Positions 1 to 9,064 of a stretch of 64,000 bases of DNA are shown here, in pieces (the stretch's first letter is position 1; the number at the start of each line of letters is the position of its first letter). Origin of the DNA: JBFEYJ01 sp041563315 (lineage in GTDB: Bacteria > Pseudomonadota > Gammaproteobacteria > Thiohalomonadales > Thiohalomonadaceae); NCBI GenBank assembly GCA_041563315.1, contig JBFFNE010000005.1, positions 1 through 64,000 of the forward strand, read 5' to 3'. The translations under genes and the position numbers were made by a program. The notes beneath the pieces were generated by a model. That model did no database searches and was not told where the DNA came from. It saw nothing but the letters and a program-made list of their open reading frames with translations.

Positions 1-1431
1 CCCTTCCGAGGCACGTATGGCACCGATGATACGGGTAGTCGAGACATTATCCACATAGCTCATCACTGCCACCTGCCCGCCGGCTGCACGCACACACTCC
101 CCCCCCGGAATTTTGTCCGGGTCGTTGTCGCCGCCCTTGACTAGGATATCGGGGGAGACGCGGCAAATGAGGCGGGACGGAGTGTCCTCGTCGAAGCCTA
201 CAACCCAGTCGACACAGTCCAGTGCGGCCAGTACGCGCATGCGCCGCTCCTGGGTATTGATCGGGCGCTCGGGGCCCTTGAGGCGCTTGACCGAGACATC
301 GTCATTCACCGCGACGATAAGGCGATCGCCGAGTCGCGCTGCCTCTTCCAGATAGGTGACGTGACCGGCATGGAGGATATCGAAACATCCGTTGGTCATC
401 ACCACCGTCTCGCCGTGCGCCTTAGCCTCCTGCACTAGCGCCACCAGCTTGTCCTCATCGACTATGCCCTGCTCCATCTCCTGCTGCTCGCGCATCGCGC
501 GGCGCAACTCGGGCACGGTGACGCTGGCGGTACCGAGTTTACCCACCACCACACCCGCGGCGAGGTTGGCCAGCACCGTAGCCTGGCGTAACGGCTGGCC
601 GGCCGCCAGGGCGGAGGCCAGAGCGGAGACCACGGTGTCGCCGGCACCGGTGACATCGAACACCTCGCGTGCCTTGGTCGGGATATGCAGCGGTTCCTGT
701 CCCTGCTCAAGCAGGGTCATGCCCTTCTCGCTACGGGTAATGAGCAAGGCGTCGAGTTGCAGCTGTTCGCGCAGCGCCTCACCCTTACGGACAATCTCTT
801 CGTCACTGGCACAGTGACCGACCACCGCCTCGAACTCGCTCATGTTCGGGGTAATCACCGTGGCGCCACGGTAATGGGAGAAATCGTGTCCCTTGGGGTC
901 AATCACCACCGGCTTGCCGGCAGCCCGGGCGATGGCGATCAACTGATCGGCCGCGCGCAGCGCCCCCTTGCAATAGTCGGACATCACGACCACATCGGCC
1001 TGTGTCACCTGCGCCTGAAAACGGCCGATCAGTCCGGCGACATCGTAGCCTGGGAAACCGTCCTCGAAATCGAGCCGAATCAGCTGCTGATGACGGCTGA
1101 GTACCCGCAACTTGGTCACGGTGGGGAAACCGGCCATGCGCTCGAAGTGGCACTGAACTCCAACATGCTCCAGGGTGCGGGTCAATGCATCAGCCGCCTC
1201 ATCTTCGCCGGTCAGCCCGATCACCGAGGCATTGGCGCCGAGGGCGGCGACATTGAGGGCCACGTTGCCCGCACCGCCCGCGCGCTCTTCGATATCGCCT
1301 ACCCGGACGACCGGTACCGGGGCCTCCGGAGAGATGCGCGAGGTATCGCCATGCCAATAACGGTCCAGCATCAGATCGCCAACGACCAGGACGCTAGCCG
1401 CTCCGAATTCAGGTATCTGTACGATTTTCAT
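1..1431 (-). CDS. hldE: Bifunctional heptose-7-phosphate kinase / heptose-1-phosphate adenylyltransferase HldE (3' end cut by window)
   Basis: Makes ADP-heptose precursor for the LPS inner core in the cytoplasm: an N-terminal ribokinase-fold kinase and a C-terminal nucleotidyltransferase. Translation of the minus strand from the ATG at 1431 begins MKIVQIPEFGAASVLVVGDL and shows the PfkB signatures GGAGNVALN near residue 53 and DVTGAGDTVVSALA near residue 265. The cytidylyltransferase motif TNGCFDILHAGHVTYL follows near residue 345. The reading frame is open for 477 codons to base 1, about the normal family length, so only a few C-terminal residues should be missing. No stop is seen. The family assignment is firm; the exact C-terminus is unknown. 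It lies downstream of an O-antigen ligase gene in the same direction, fitting an LPS context. Confidence 0.95.
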   Translation of the reverse strand, partial: MKIVQIPEFGAASVLVVGDLMLDRYWHGDTSRISPEAPVPVVRVGDIEERAGGAGNVALNVAALGANASVIGLTGEDEAADALTRTLEHVGVQCHFERMAGFPTVTKLRVLSRHQQLIRLDFEDGFPGYDVAGLIGRFQAQVTQADVVVMSDYCKGALRAADQLIAIARAAGKPVVIDPKGHDFSHYRGATVITPNMSEFEAVVGHCASDEEIVRKGEALREQLQLDALLITRSEKGMTLLEQGQEPLHIPTKAREVFDVTGAGDTVVSALASALAAGQPLRQATVLANLAAGVVVGKLGTASVTVPELRRAMREQQEMEQGIVDEDKLVALVQEAKAHGETVVMTNGCFDILHAGHVTYLEEAARLGDRLIVAVNDDVSVKRLKGPERPINTQERRMRVLAALDCVDWVVGFDEDTPSRLICRVSPDILVKGGDNDPDKIPGGECVRAAGGQVAVMSYVDNVSTTRIIGAIRASEG

Positions 1432-1676
1432 AAAAAACTTCTGTGGAAAAACAGGCCTATTCTACCGCGTTTGAGGCGGTTAAGGGCACCTCTAAATATA
1501 GGGTGTACAACGGATGGGTCACACAGATTCGTACCCTCGCGTCAAAAGTCGCACGGCAGAGCAGGCTATTGCGCCCCCCATGAACGAAGACGCCATGTCG
1601 CAAGGACATGCCATCGCGATGTGCAACGCAGATAAGGGAGTTCAAAATGGGTGCGCGTGAATGTTTCGGTATGCCC

Positions 1677-2972
1677 TTAGTGTGAAAACAGGCGGTTATC
1701 CCTTCCCCTTCCGGTGACCACGGCAAGGCTCGAGGCAAAAACCGCGATGTAGATAATATACGGGTTGACGAAGGGATTACGTGATGTCCATCCCTCCGTC
1801 AGACCAAACTCGGCAAACGCTACCAGCGTCAATAGACCGGAGAGGGCATAGAAGCGCTGCCATGGTTCAGCAGACTCCTGCCAGTAGCGGGCAAAGTGTC
1901 GCCATGGCAAGACAAACAACGCCACAACCAGTAACAGCAGCCCCAGAGCACCCAACGATGCCAGGGCATCGAAATAAATACTGTGGGCATGACTAAATTC
2001 TTCTGCGACCATCAAATTCGCCGAAACACCCTCGGCGACCAACGCCTGGGAATCATGACTGAAGTCCCCCAGCCCGGTCCCCAACCAGGGATTCTCACGC
2101 CAGATTTTGATGCTATTGCCCCACATCTCCAGTCGCGCACCCCAGGATCCAGCCTTGTTTGGGTCATTAAGGTAGCGCTCGATTTCATGGATCCCGACGG
2201 CCATCGGCGCCATGATCGCCCTCGGTTGCCAGGCTGCCATGGTCACGGCAAAGAGTGAGAAAGCCACGGTGATGGCTATCCAGCCTCGTCGGCCAAGCTT
2301 GTGACGATAGAACCAGACCAGTACCAGAGCAACCACCGGCAGCAGCAGCCAGGCTCCCCGTGTCGCGGACATCAGACTGGCATAGAGGGCCAGTACCATC
2401 GCAATACCCAGCGTCAGATAATGCCAGGGACGTTGGGCCACGGTCAGCATCGCTGCCAGCATGATCGAGAAGGTCAGTACGGCCATATCGCCAAAGACAA
2501 TTTTATGGTAGAGACCGGCGGCGACAGGGATGTGCAGGAACTGCGTCTCGTAGAACGCCTGGACTGCCAGGGAAACCGCAGCCACCACCACACCTAACAG
2601 GAAAAAGCGCCCGACCTCGACATTCATACGACGCAAAAACAGATAGACGAGTCCCAGCGTAGCCAGCCGGAAATAACGCTCCAACTTCTCCATCCCAAGT
2701 TTCAGTTCTGTGGCGTAGAGCAGACTCAGGGCAGCGATGGCAAACAACGCCACATAGGAGAGCAACCACCATTTTTCAGCCCGGCTCAAAAACTTGCATT
2801 CAGACCAGGCATAGACCAGGGCAGGCAATACCAGCAAGGTGTAAAGTGTGCTTCCGCCACTGCTCACGGAAACCGAAACCAGGGGAAAGAGTACCGCCAG
2901 CAACAACACAAGGCGTTGGGCAGGGGAGTAATTTGTATACTGCCTCAGCAGCCCTGTATCACGTAGCATCAA
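1677..2972 (-). CDS. O-antigen ligase / Wzy-type membrane protein
   Basis: A 431-residue polytopic inner-membrane protein of the O-antigen ligase (WaaL/Wzy_C) family, which transfers polysaccharide from undecaprenyl diphosphate to an acceptor on the periplasmic face. It has about ten to twelve hydrophobic segments spread over the whole length. A large periplasmic loop near residues 240-320 carries the Wzy_C-type sequence NPWLGTGLGDFSHDSQ, followed by HAHSIYFDALASLG. The start at 2972 gives MMLRDTGLL just before the first membrane segments. The neighbouring hldE supports a role in LPS assembly, but ligase and polymerase members cannot be separated from sequence alone. A gap of 245 bases separates its stop from hldE and holds no convincing gene. 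Confidence 0.8.
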   Translation of the reverse strand: MMLRDTGLLRQYTNYSPAQRLVLLLAVLFPLVSVSVSSGGSTLYTLLVLPALVYAWSECKFLSRAEKWWLLSYVALFAIAALSLLYATELKLGMEKLERYFRLATLGLVYLFLRRMNVEVGRFFLLGVVVAAVSLAVQAFYETQFLHIPVAAGLYHKIVFGDMAVLTFSIMLAAMLTVAQRPWHYLTLGIAMVLALYASLMSATRGAWLLLPVVALVLVWFYRHKLGRRGWIAITVAFSLFAVTMAAWQPRAIMAPMAVGIHEIERYLNDPNKAGSWGARLEMWGNSIKIWRENPWLGTGLGDFSHDSQALVAEGVSANLMVAEEFSHAHSIYFDALASLGALGLLLLVVALFVLPWRHFARYWQESAEPWQRFYALSGLLTLVAFAEFGLTEGWTSRNPFVNPYIIYIAVFASSLAVVTGRGRDNRLFSH

Positions 2973-3012
2973 TAATCACTTCAAATAGATGACGGCAAGA
3001 AGAGAGGGAGCT

Positions 3013-3219
3013 TCAGGCTCCCTCCGATTTCAGAACATACTTTGCGCCACAGTAGGGGCACTGTGCCTGACCGTTGGTTTCGATGTCGAGATAGACCCGT
3101 GGGTGAGAGTTCCACAGAGTCATCCCGTTCATCGGACAATGCAGCGGCAAATCTGCACGAGTGACTTCGTAGCGACTTGCGGCATTAGCCGGCCTGAGCG
3201 ATTCGGCATGCGAGTGCAT
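3013..3219 (-). CDS. Small zinc-finger protein, CHCC type
   Basis: A 68-residue protein with the conserved spacing of the zf-CHCC family (also seen in the 13-kDa subunit of mitochondrial complex I). It has LHCPMNG near residue 27, a histidine in NSHPRVYLDIE and a C-terminal CPYCGAKYVLK pair. The cysteine and histidine residues should bind one zinc ion. The bacterial members have no settled function. It sits 20 bases downstream of ilvE on the same strand, an arrangement common in gammaproteobacteria, and is probably co-transcribed with it. Length matches the family. Confidence 0.8.
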   Translation of the reverse strand: MHSHAESLRPANAASRYEVTRADLPLHCPMNGMTLWNSHPRVYLDIETNGQAQCPYCGAKYVLKSEGA

Positions 3220-3239
3220 GGTTCCCCTCCTGTTGCGAA

Positions 3240-4163
3240 TTATTTCACATCGGTCAACCAGTCTTGATGATTCTCGGCGCGGCCATGTACCACGTCGAAA
3301 TACATCGACTGCAACTTTTCGGTGATCGGGCCACGCTTGCCGCTACCAATAAGACGGTTATCCACCTCGCGGATCGGCGTGACCTCGGCAGCGGTGCCGG
3401 TGAAGAAGGCCTCATCGGCAACATAGACCTCATCCCGGGTGATACGCTTTTCCTTCACCGAAATGCCCAGCTCGCCAGCCAACTGGAAGATAGTATTGCG
3501 GGTGATGCCATCCAGCGCCGAGGTCAGGTCCGGGGTGTAGAGCACACCATCGCGCACCAGAAAGATATTCTCGCCACTACCCTCGGCCACATAGCCTTCG
3601 TTATCCAGCAGCATCGCCTCGTCATAACCGCAGGCAATGGCCTCCTGCAGGGCCAGCATCGAGTTCATGTAGTTGCCGTTGGCTTTGGCCTTGCACATGG
3701 TGATGTTAACGTGGTGACGGGTGTAGGAGGAAGTACGGATACGGATCCCCCTCTCCATCCCCTCAGCACCGAGGTAGGCACCCCAGGACCAGGCGGCAAC
3801 CATAACGTGGACCTTGAGGTTATCGGCGCGCAGTCCCATCCCTTCTGAGCCGAAGAAACACATCGGACGGATATAGGCTGACTCAAGATTGTTCTCGCGC
3901 ACTGCAGCGCGCTGCGCCTCGCTGATGGTCTCCTTATCGAAGGGCATCGGCATATTCAAGATATGGGCGGAGCGGAACAGGCGGTCGGTATGCTCCTGCA
4001 GGCGGAAGATGGCAGGACCATTTTCCGCTTTGTAGGCGCGAACCCCTTCAAATACTCCCATGCCATAATGCAAGGTATGGGTGAGTACGTGGACTTTTGC
4101 CTCACGCCAGGGAACCAGCTTGCCATCAAGCCAGATGACGCCGTCGCGGTCATCCATTGTCAT
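3240..4163 (-). CDS. ilvE: Branched-chain amino acid aminotransferase
   Basis: A PLP-dependent class IV aminotransferase of 307 residues, the usual length, that catalyses the last step of valine, leucine and isoleucine synthesis. The N-terminus (VIWLDGKLVPWREAKVHVLT) and the following HYGMGVFEGVRAY are typical. The PLP lysine is the K in MCKAKANGNYMNS near residue 160, and the cofactor-binding stretch AEGSGENIFLVRDG lies near residue 195. Start at 4163 (MTMDDRDG) is supported by alignment with known IlvE proteins. It lies between glnE and a CHCC zinc protein on the same strand. No leader peptide or attenuator was seen upstream. Confidence 0.95.
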   Translation of the reverse strand: MTMDDRDGVIWLDGKLVPWREAKVHVLTHTLHYGMGVFEGVRAYKAENGPAIFRLQEHTDRLFRSAHILNMPMPFDKETISEAQRAAVRENNLESAYIRPMCFFGSEGMGLRADNLKVHVMVAAWSWGAYLGAEGMERGIRIRTSSYTRHHVNITMCKAKANGNYMNSMLALQEAIACGYDEAMLLDNEGYVAEGSGENIFLVRDGVLYTPDLTSALDGITRNTIFQLAGELGISVKEKRITRDEVYVADEAFFTGTAAEVTPIREVDNRLIGSGKRGPITEKLQSMYFDVVHGRAENHQDWLTDVK

Positions 4164-4225
4164 CGATTATTTCTCCTCAAAACAGACAATCTTCGGCTGC
4201 CCCACGGCAGTCATCTAAAGGGATA

Positions 4226-7117
4226 TCACACCTGCAGCAACGCGCGCCAAAGGCGCAGGACGGCAGCACGCTCTTCGACAAACTCGGCCTCCTCCACTAC
4301 CACCGGCCGCTCCTGCAGGGTCAGGTGATGGGCACGGCTGCGATAGGCGCGATAAATATCACACAGCAACGCACTATCACCTTCAACCATCAGGTCGCAA
4401 TGCGCGAAGCTCTCCAGCAAACGGATGTTATCACTGTATTGCACCAGACGGGGATGTTCATGGGCCCACGCCAGAACGCCATATTGCACCATAAATTCGA
4501 TGTCGGCGATACCGCCAGGGTCCTGTTTCAGATCAAATTTTCCTGCTTCCGCTTTGGACAACTGACTGCGCATCTTTTCACGCATCTCAACCACATCACG
4601 GCGCAGCTGATCAAGCTCGCGCTGGCGCGTAAGGAGCTCACTGCGGATGGCGGAGAAGGCCTCGGCAATCCCGACATCACCGGTAATAAGGCGGGCACGC
4701 ACCAGTGCCTGATGCTCCCAGGTCCAGGCGTGTTCGCGCTGGTAATCGGCAAACGCATCGACATTGCTCACCAGCAGGCCGGAGGTGCCACTTGGGCGCA
4801 GGCGTGTATCGACCTCGTAGAGCACGCCCGCCGGAGTGCGGGTGTTGAGGATATGAATCATGCGCTGGCCGAGGCGGGCGTAAAACACTGCGTTATCGAT
4901 CGGCTTGTCTCCATTGGTGCTGCGGGCGGCACTCTCCACGCTATGCAGGAACACCAGGTCAAGATCAGAGCCATAGCCCAGCTCAATCCCGCCCAGTTTG
5001 CCATAGCCAATCACCGCAAAACCACTGTCGCAGACCCGTGCATCTCCGCACTGGGGCCTGCCGTGGCGCGCCAACAGGTGGCGCCAGGCGAGCTCGAAGG
5101 CCGCCTCCACCATCACCTCGGCGATATCGGTGAGGTGATCGCTTACAACCATCAGCGGCACCGCCTCCATGACATCGGCAGCGGCCACCCGCAGTACGGC
5201 GGCCTGCTTGATCCGTCGCAACACCTCCATCTGCGCCTCCAGATCCTCGCTGTCAATATGCAGCAGGCGCTGGCGTACCTCATTGCGCACCGCATCACGT
5301 TGCGGTGGCGAATAGAGGGTGCGTGGATCCAGCAGCTCATCGAGCAGATGCGGGTTACGGCTCAATTGCGAAGCGATCCAGGGACTGGCGCTGCACAGCC
5401 GCACCAGCTGGGAAAGCGCCATGGGGTTCTCCACCAGCAGCGCGATATAGGAACTGCGCCGGCCAATGGCCTCGACGATGCGCAACAAACGCACCAGCGT
5501 CTGATCCGGCTCGTCACTGCTACCGACCGCACCAAGCAACAGCGGGATCAAGTGGTCAATGCGTGTCTGTCCCGTGGTGCTCATATTAAAATAAGCACGG
5601 CTTGAGGCCAGTGCCTGCAACTGGCGGTATACCTCGGCGGTATCGACATAGCCGGCCTGCAACAGCGCTGCTGATGCTTGCTCATCATCCAGGGTGCCCT
5701 GCCAGACACCGGTCAGATCCAGCTCGTCGCTTTCGGCATGCTCGGTTTGCGGTGCGGCGAAGACCTGCTCGAAGTGTTCGTGCACCCGGCGCATATGATC
5801 GCGCAGTACCCGTTCGAAGGCGGGCCACGCATCAAAGCCCATACCGAAGGCAAGACGCAGCCGCCCCTCTTCATCCCCCGGCAGCATATGGGTCTGTTGC
5901 TCAGCGAACTCCTGCAATCTGTGCTCAGTGTTACGCAGGAAAAAATAGGCCTCCACCAGCTCATCGACCACGAAATCAGGCAACAAATCAAAGCCGCGCA
6001 GCGCTTCGAGCACAGTGAGGATCCGCCGCTTCTGCAGCGTCGGCTCACGCCCGCCGCGGATCAACTGAAACGCCTGACCGATGAACTCCACCTCGCGTAT
6101 TCCACCGGCACCGAGCTTGACGTTATCGGCCATCCCTTTACGCTGCACTTCGCGGGCGATCATCCCCTTCATCTCACGCAGTGACTCGAAAGCCCCAAAG
6201 TCCACGTACTTGCGATAAACAAAGGGCTTGAGACGCGCCATCAAGTCGTCCCCGGCCTGTCGATCACCGGCCACCACGCGCGCCTTAATCATGGCGTACC
6301 GCTCCCACTCCCGCCCGTGAACCTGATAGTAATCCTCCACCGCATCGAAACTCACCGCCAACGCGCTCGACTCGCCAAATGGGCGCAAGCGCATGTCGAC
6401 GCGGAACACAAAACCATGGGCCGTATTGGCATCCAGGGCGCGGATCAACGCCTGTCCCAGTTTGATAAAGAATTCCTGATTGCTCATCGTGCGGCGCCCG
6501 CCATGGGTCTCCCCATCCTCCGGGTAGGCGAAGATCAGGTCAATATCGGAGGAGAAGTTCAGCTCATTAGCACCCAGCTTACCCATCCCCAGCACCACCA
6601 ACTGTTGTGCCTCACCCACTGCATTGACCGGTGTACCCCACTGCTCACAGTGCCAGCGATAAAGCCGCTCCAGGGCAAGGTCAAGGCAGGCATCGGCCAG
6701 GCCGGAGAGGTCCGCCGTGGTCTCCACCATATCAGCGCTACCGATGAGATCACGCCAGGCAATGCGCACCATCTGGTCACGCCGGTAGAGACGCAACACT
6801 TCCATCAGCTGTTTCTCATCGGCTACCCCCGCTGTTCGCGCCTCGAGTTCACGGCGATACACCTCGGCAGCACGAGAAGTATCACCATCGGCCAGCATCC
6901 AGCTCACAAGAGGTGGTTCACGGCGGCAGGCATGGGCGACGAAGTCCGACAACGCACAGACCCGTAGAAAAACGGCGATTTGCTCCTCACCCATGGCCGC
7001 GGCAAGCTCCTCGGAAGCCGTCGCAACCTCCTCCCACAGTCGCTCCAGGCGGGTATGAAACGCCGGTGGGAAACGGGCCAGGGTAGATGACAGGGCAGGA
7101 GGCTTGGCGGCGGACAT
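4226..7117 (-). CDS. glnE: Bifunctional glutamine synthetase adenylyltransferase/adenylyl-removing enzyme
   Basis: A 963-residue enzyme that adenylylates and deadenylylates glutamine synthetase according to nitrogen status signalled by PII. It has two nucleotidyltransferase domains. The N-terminal adenylyl-removing half carries FSSDIDLIFAYPEDGE near residue 188, and the C-terminal adenylylating half carries YGSDLDLVFLHSVES near residue 705. The stretch between them and the C-terminal ADIEFMVQYGVL segment also match the family. Full length, with no frameshift seen. It is the first gene of the minus-strand run glnE-ilvE-CHCC protein. Confidence 0.96.
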   Translation of the reverse strand: MSAAKPPALSSTLARFPPAFHTRLERLWEEVATASEELAAAMGEEQIAVFLRVCALSDFVAHACRREPPLVSWMLADGDTSRAAEVYRRELEARTAGVADEKQLMEVLRLYRRDQMVRIAWRDLIGSADMVETTADLSGLADACLDLALERLYRWHCEQWGTPVNAVGEAQQLVVLGMGKLGANELNFSSDIDLIFAYPEDGETHGGRRTMSNQEFFIKLGQALIRALDANTAHGFVFRVDMRLRPFGESSALAVSFDAVEDYYQVHGREWERYAMIKARVVAGDRQAGDDLMARLKPFVYRKYVDFGAFESLREMKGMIAREVQRKGMADNVKLGAGGIREVEFIGQAFQLIRGGREPTLQKRRILTVLEALRGFDLLPDFVVDELVEAYFFLRNTEHRLQEFAEQQTHMLPGDEEGRLRLAFGMGFDAWPAFERVLRDHMRRVHEHFEQVFAAPQTEHAESDELDLTGVWQGTLDDEQASAALLQAGYVDTAEVYRQLQALASSRAYFNMSTTGQTRIDHLIPLLLGAVGSSDEPDQTLVRLLRIVEAIGRRSSYIALLVENPMALSQLVRLCSASPWIASQLSRNPHLLDELLDPRTLYSPPQRDAVRNEVRQRLLHIDSEDLEAQMEVLRRIKQAAVLRVAAADVMEAVPLMVVSDHLTDIAEVMVEAAFELAWRHLLARHGRPQCGDARVCDSGFAVIGYGKLGGIELGYGSDLDLVFLHSVESAARSTNGDKPIDNAVFYARLGQRMIHILNTRTPAGVLYEVDTRLRPSGTSGLLVSNVDAFADYQREHAWTWEHQALVRARLITGDVGIAEAFSAIRSELLTRQRELDQLRRDVVEMREKMRSQLSKAEAGKFDLKQDPGGIADIEFMVQYGVLAWAHEHPRLVQYSDNIRLLESFAHCDLMVEGDSALLCDIYRAYRSRAHHLTLQERPVVVEEAEFVEERAAVLRLWRALLQV

Positions 7118-7230
7118 GAATAACTCCCAATAAACGGATCAAGCCCATGAGTATACCAGCGAGGCCGAGGCGAGGCAGAAGATATCGAAGCGCCAGGCAG
7201 ACAAGGCAAAACACCCCGGAAGGCATAGAT

Positions 7231-7253
7231 AAGTTGCTTTTAAAATACCACTT
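7231..7253. promoter_or_regulatory. Predicted NsrR operator
   Basis: A 23-bp imperfect inverted repeat with 11-bp arms around one central base: AAGTTGCTTTT and AAATACCACTT. Eight of eleven positions are symmetric. It closely resembles the known NsrR consensus (arms like AAGATGCATTT). It lies 55 bp upstream of the truncated haemoglobin gene, and an NsrR-like regulator is encoded about 700 bp downstream. The assignment is from pattern and context; binding is inferred. Confidence 0.7.
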
Positions 7254-7307
7254 AACTAATATGCCGTCTCTCACTCCCCCCACGACTCACACTCTGGAGA
7301 GTTACCT

Positions 7308-7673
7308 ATGAGCACCCTTTATGAACGCCTGGGCGGAGAAGCCGCTGTGGACAAAGCGGTGGACATTCTCTACCGCAAGGTACTGGGCGATGAGCGCGTC
7401 AACGGCTTCTTTGACGATGTGGACATGGACAAGCAGGCGGCCAAACAGAAAGCCTTCCTGACCCTGGTTTTCGGTGGTCCTAACAGCTATACCGGCGTGG
7501 ATATGCGCGAAGGTCACAAACATCTGGTCACACGTGGCCTAGATGACAGCCATGTCGATGCCATCATCGAACTGCTCGGTGGTACCCTGAAAGAGTTGGG
7601 TGCGGACGATGCGGATATCGGTGAAGTGGCGGCCATTGCCAACAACGTGCGCGACGACGTACTCAACCGCTAG
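7308..7673 (+). CDS. Group 1 truncated haemoglobin
   Basis: A 121-residue 2-on-2 haemoglobin, the usual length for group 1 (TrHbN). Members bind oxygen and nitric oxide and several act as NO dioxygenases. The N-terminus STLYERLGGEAAVDKAVDIL is typical. The proximal haem histidine is in DMREGHKHLV near residue 69, and the family's FLTLVFGGPNSYTG motif precedes it. It is preceded by a predicted NsrR operator and followed by a decayed reductase gene and nsrR, which supports a role in NO detoxification. Start is preceded by a gagag-type ribosome binding site. Confidence 0.93.
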   Translation: MSTLYERLGGEAAVDKAVDILYRKVLGDERVNGFFDDVDMDKQAAKQKAFLTLVFGGPNSYTGVDMREGHKHLVTRGLDDSHVDAIIELLGGTLKELGADDADIGEVAAIANNVRDDVLNR

Positions 7674-7681
7674 GCTCACGC

Positions 7682-7947
7682 ATGTCCAGCATCCTTATCA
7701 ACGATCAACGCTATCCGCTTGCTCCCGGCACCACGGTGGTCATCCCAGTGTGGTCGACAGCAGCGATGAGGTGTTAACACAGAAGCTGGCGTTTGGCCCC
7801 GTCGATTAGCTGGTGAAACAGCTGCCCGTTCTTAATGGATGGCGTGTCTTTCTCAGTGGTGCACCGGATATGGTCAGCCTGTTGCGCAAGCAGTGTTTTC
7901 TTGCCGGTGCCACGAACAAAGCGATACACACCGATCCCTTCGGCTAA
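7682..7947 (+). pseudogene. Remnant of a ferredoxin/FAD/NAD oxidoreductase
   Basis: Two short fragments of what was probably one reductase gene. The frame from the ATG at 7682 gives MSSILINDQRYPLAPGTTVV, like the start of a plant-type [2Fe-2S] ferredoxin domain, then runs into a stop at 7775-7777. A second frame from about 7741 gives SVVDSSDEVLTQKLAFG, is interrupted by TAG at 7807-7809, and continues as WRVFLSGAPDMVSLLRKQ and FLAGATNKAIHTDPFG to TAA at 7945. That ending resembles the NAD-binding C-terminus of ferredoxin-NAD reductases. The middle (iron-sulfur ligands, FAD domain) is deleted. It directly follows the truncated haemoglobin, so it was plausibly its electron donor. Confidence 0.72.
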
Positions 7948-7974
7948 ACCGCATTAAACGTCTTAAGGTAACTC

Positions 7975-8454
7975 ATGCAACTTACGCGTCACACCGACTA
8001 CGCACTGCGCGTCCTGATCTTCCTGGCCCTGCAACCGCCGCAGAAACTGGTCGTCATGGCCGATATCGAGCGTCACTTCGACATACCGCACAACCACCTC
8101 ATCAAAATCGTGCAACGCCTGGCCAGGAAGGGTTATGTCCATACACTGCGTGGCAAGGGAGGGGGGCTTCGCCTGAAAAGAGAGACCAGCTCTATCCAAC
8201 TCGGCGAAGTGGTGCAGGATATGGAAAACACCCTTGATTTGATCGACTGCGAAAAACCGGCCTGCCCACTGGATGGGCTCTGCCGCCTCAAAGGGATACT
8301 CAATGAGGCAAGCCGGGCCTTTATCGATGTCCTTAACCGCCACACCCTGGCCGAGGTCACCGCCAATCCACATCAGATCGAGGCGGCCCTTAACTGGGTC
8401 TCTACCCATCGGGATGATGCATCACGCGCGACCAATGGAAGATCGTCACAATAA
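7975..8454 (+). CDS. nsrR: Rrf2-family nitric-oxide-sensing repressor NsrR
   Basis: A 159-residue winged-helix regulator of the Rrf2 family. The N-terminus MQLTRHTDYALRVLIFLAL and the recognition region (DIPHNHLIKIVQRLARKGYV) are typical of NsrR. The three cysteines that bind the NO-sensitive iron-sulfur cluster are in CEKPACPLDGLCRLK near residues 92-105, with the C-x4-C-x5-C spacing of NsrR rather than that of IscR. NsrR proteins repress NO-defence genes until NO damages the cluster. Here the likely target is the operator upstream of the truncated haemoglobin, making one locally regulated unit. Confidence 0.9.
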   Translation: MQLTRHTDYALRVLIFLALQPPQKLVVMADIERHFDIPHNHLIKIVQRLARKGYVHTLRGKGGGLRLKRETSSIQLGEVVQDMENTLDLIDCEKPACPLDGLCRLKGILNEASRAFIDVLNRHTLAEVTANPHQIEAALNWVSTHRDDASRATNGRSSQ

Positions 8455-8936
8455 ACATACCCCCCATCTAGTGGGCGATGGCGTTAACCCCAGACTAAGG
8501 TGCGTCTAGGTTATAAACAGTCCGCAGCTTACCCCAGTGGGTGAAACCACCGACGCCTCCGTTGAACTGCATCCCCCACCGGTTCTTCCTTGACGACAGT
8601 CCCCCCCGGTGGGTCGCGGAAGATTATTCCAGAAAAATATAGAGACCGCTTGCCGGAATACCACAAAAGTTGAATGAATGTGGCACCCGTTGTGGCCATA
8701 TTCAACCAAACAGTCACCGTTTATTTACCCAACAGAAAAAGCCGGACGCAAGACTTCCGCGCACACAGTTTTGACAGCCAGGGTGATGATTTGTATCGCT
8801 CCGGAATCAACTGTAGAAAGGTTCTGGAATATGCTACGCATAACATCTGGAAAGGGGCGAAATCAGCATAGCAAAGGCAGCAGACTGTGCCTTGAAAGTG
8901 GGGAATTAAGGTAATTTTATCGGCCAAGCAGCCATA
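8455..8936. other. Intergenic stretch without a recognised gene
   Basis: About 480 bases between nsrR and the terminator of the large lipoprotein gene. Short overlapping frames occur on both strands at 8506-8927, but none has a recognisable domain, a good ribosome binding site or conserved look. A 7-bp inverted repeat (GTTGAAT/ATTCAAC) occurs near 8668-8704. The patchwork may be the remains of lost genes, but nothing can be named. Confidence 0.5.
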
Positions 8937-8938
8937 AG

Positions 8939-8970
8939 AAAAAGTGCCGCCTCAAATTACCGGGCGGCAC
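8939..8970 (-). terminator. Rho-independent terminator of the large lipoprotein gene
   Basis: On the minus strand a perfect 8-bp stem GTGCCGCC/GGCGGCAC with an 11-base loop is followed by TTTTTCTT. It lies about 95 bases downstream of the stop codon of the lipoprotein gene. Confidence 0.85.
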
Positions 8971-9064
8971 AATTTAGTCAGTCGTCATCACATCCGGAAT
9001 TGACCGAATGCCGGCATTCACCTCCCAGTGAATGCCATGGCGGTTCAGAATACGCTGTTTTTCA

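Noticed and set aside
685..1635. Plus-strand open frame of 316 codons
   Set aside because: It lies opposite hldE, whose minus-strand frame has clear kinase motifs; the plus frame has no recognisable domain.
1457..1738. Minus-strand frame of 93 codons between the ligase gene and hldE
   Set aside because: It overlaps the end of the ligase gene, has no domain and no good ribosome binding site.
4157..5605. Plus-strand open frame of 482 codons
   Set aside because: Antisense to glnE; composition and lack of motifs mark it as a shadow of the real gene.
8625..8670. ATTCC and GGAAT boxes resembling the paired ECF promoters at 17.8 kb
   Set aside because: No CGTC element lies at the right distance on either strand.
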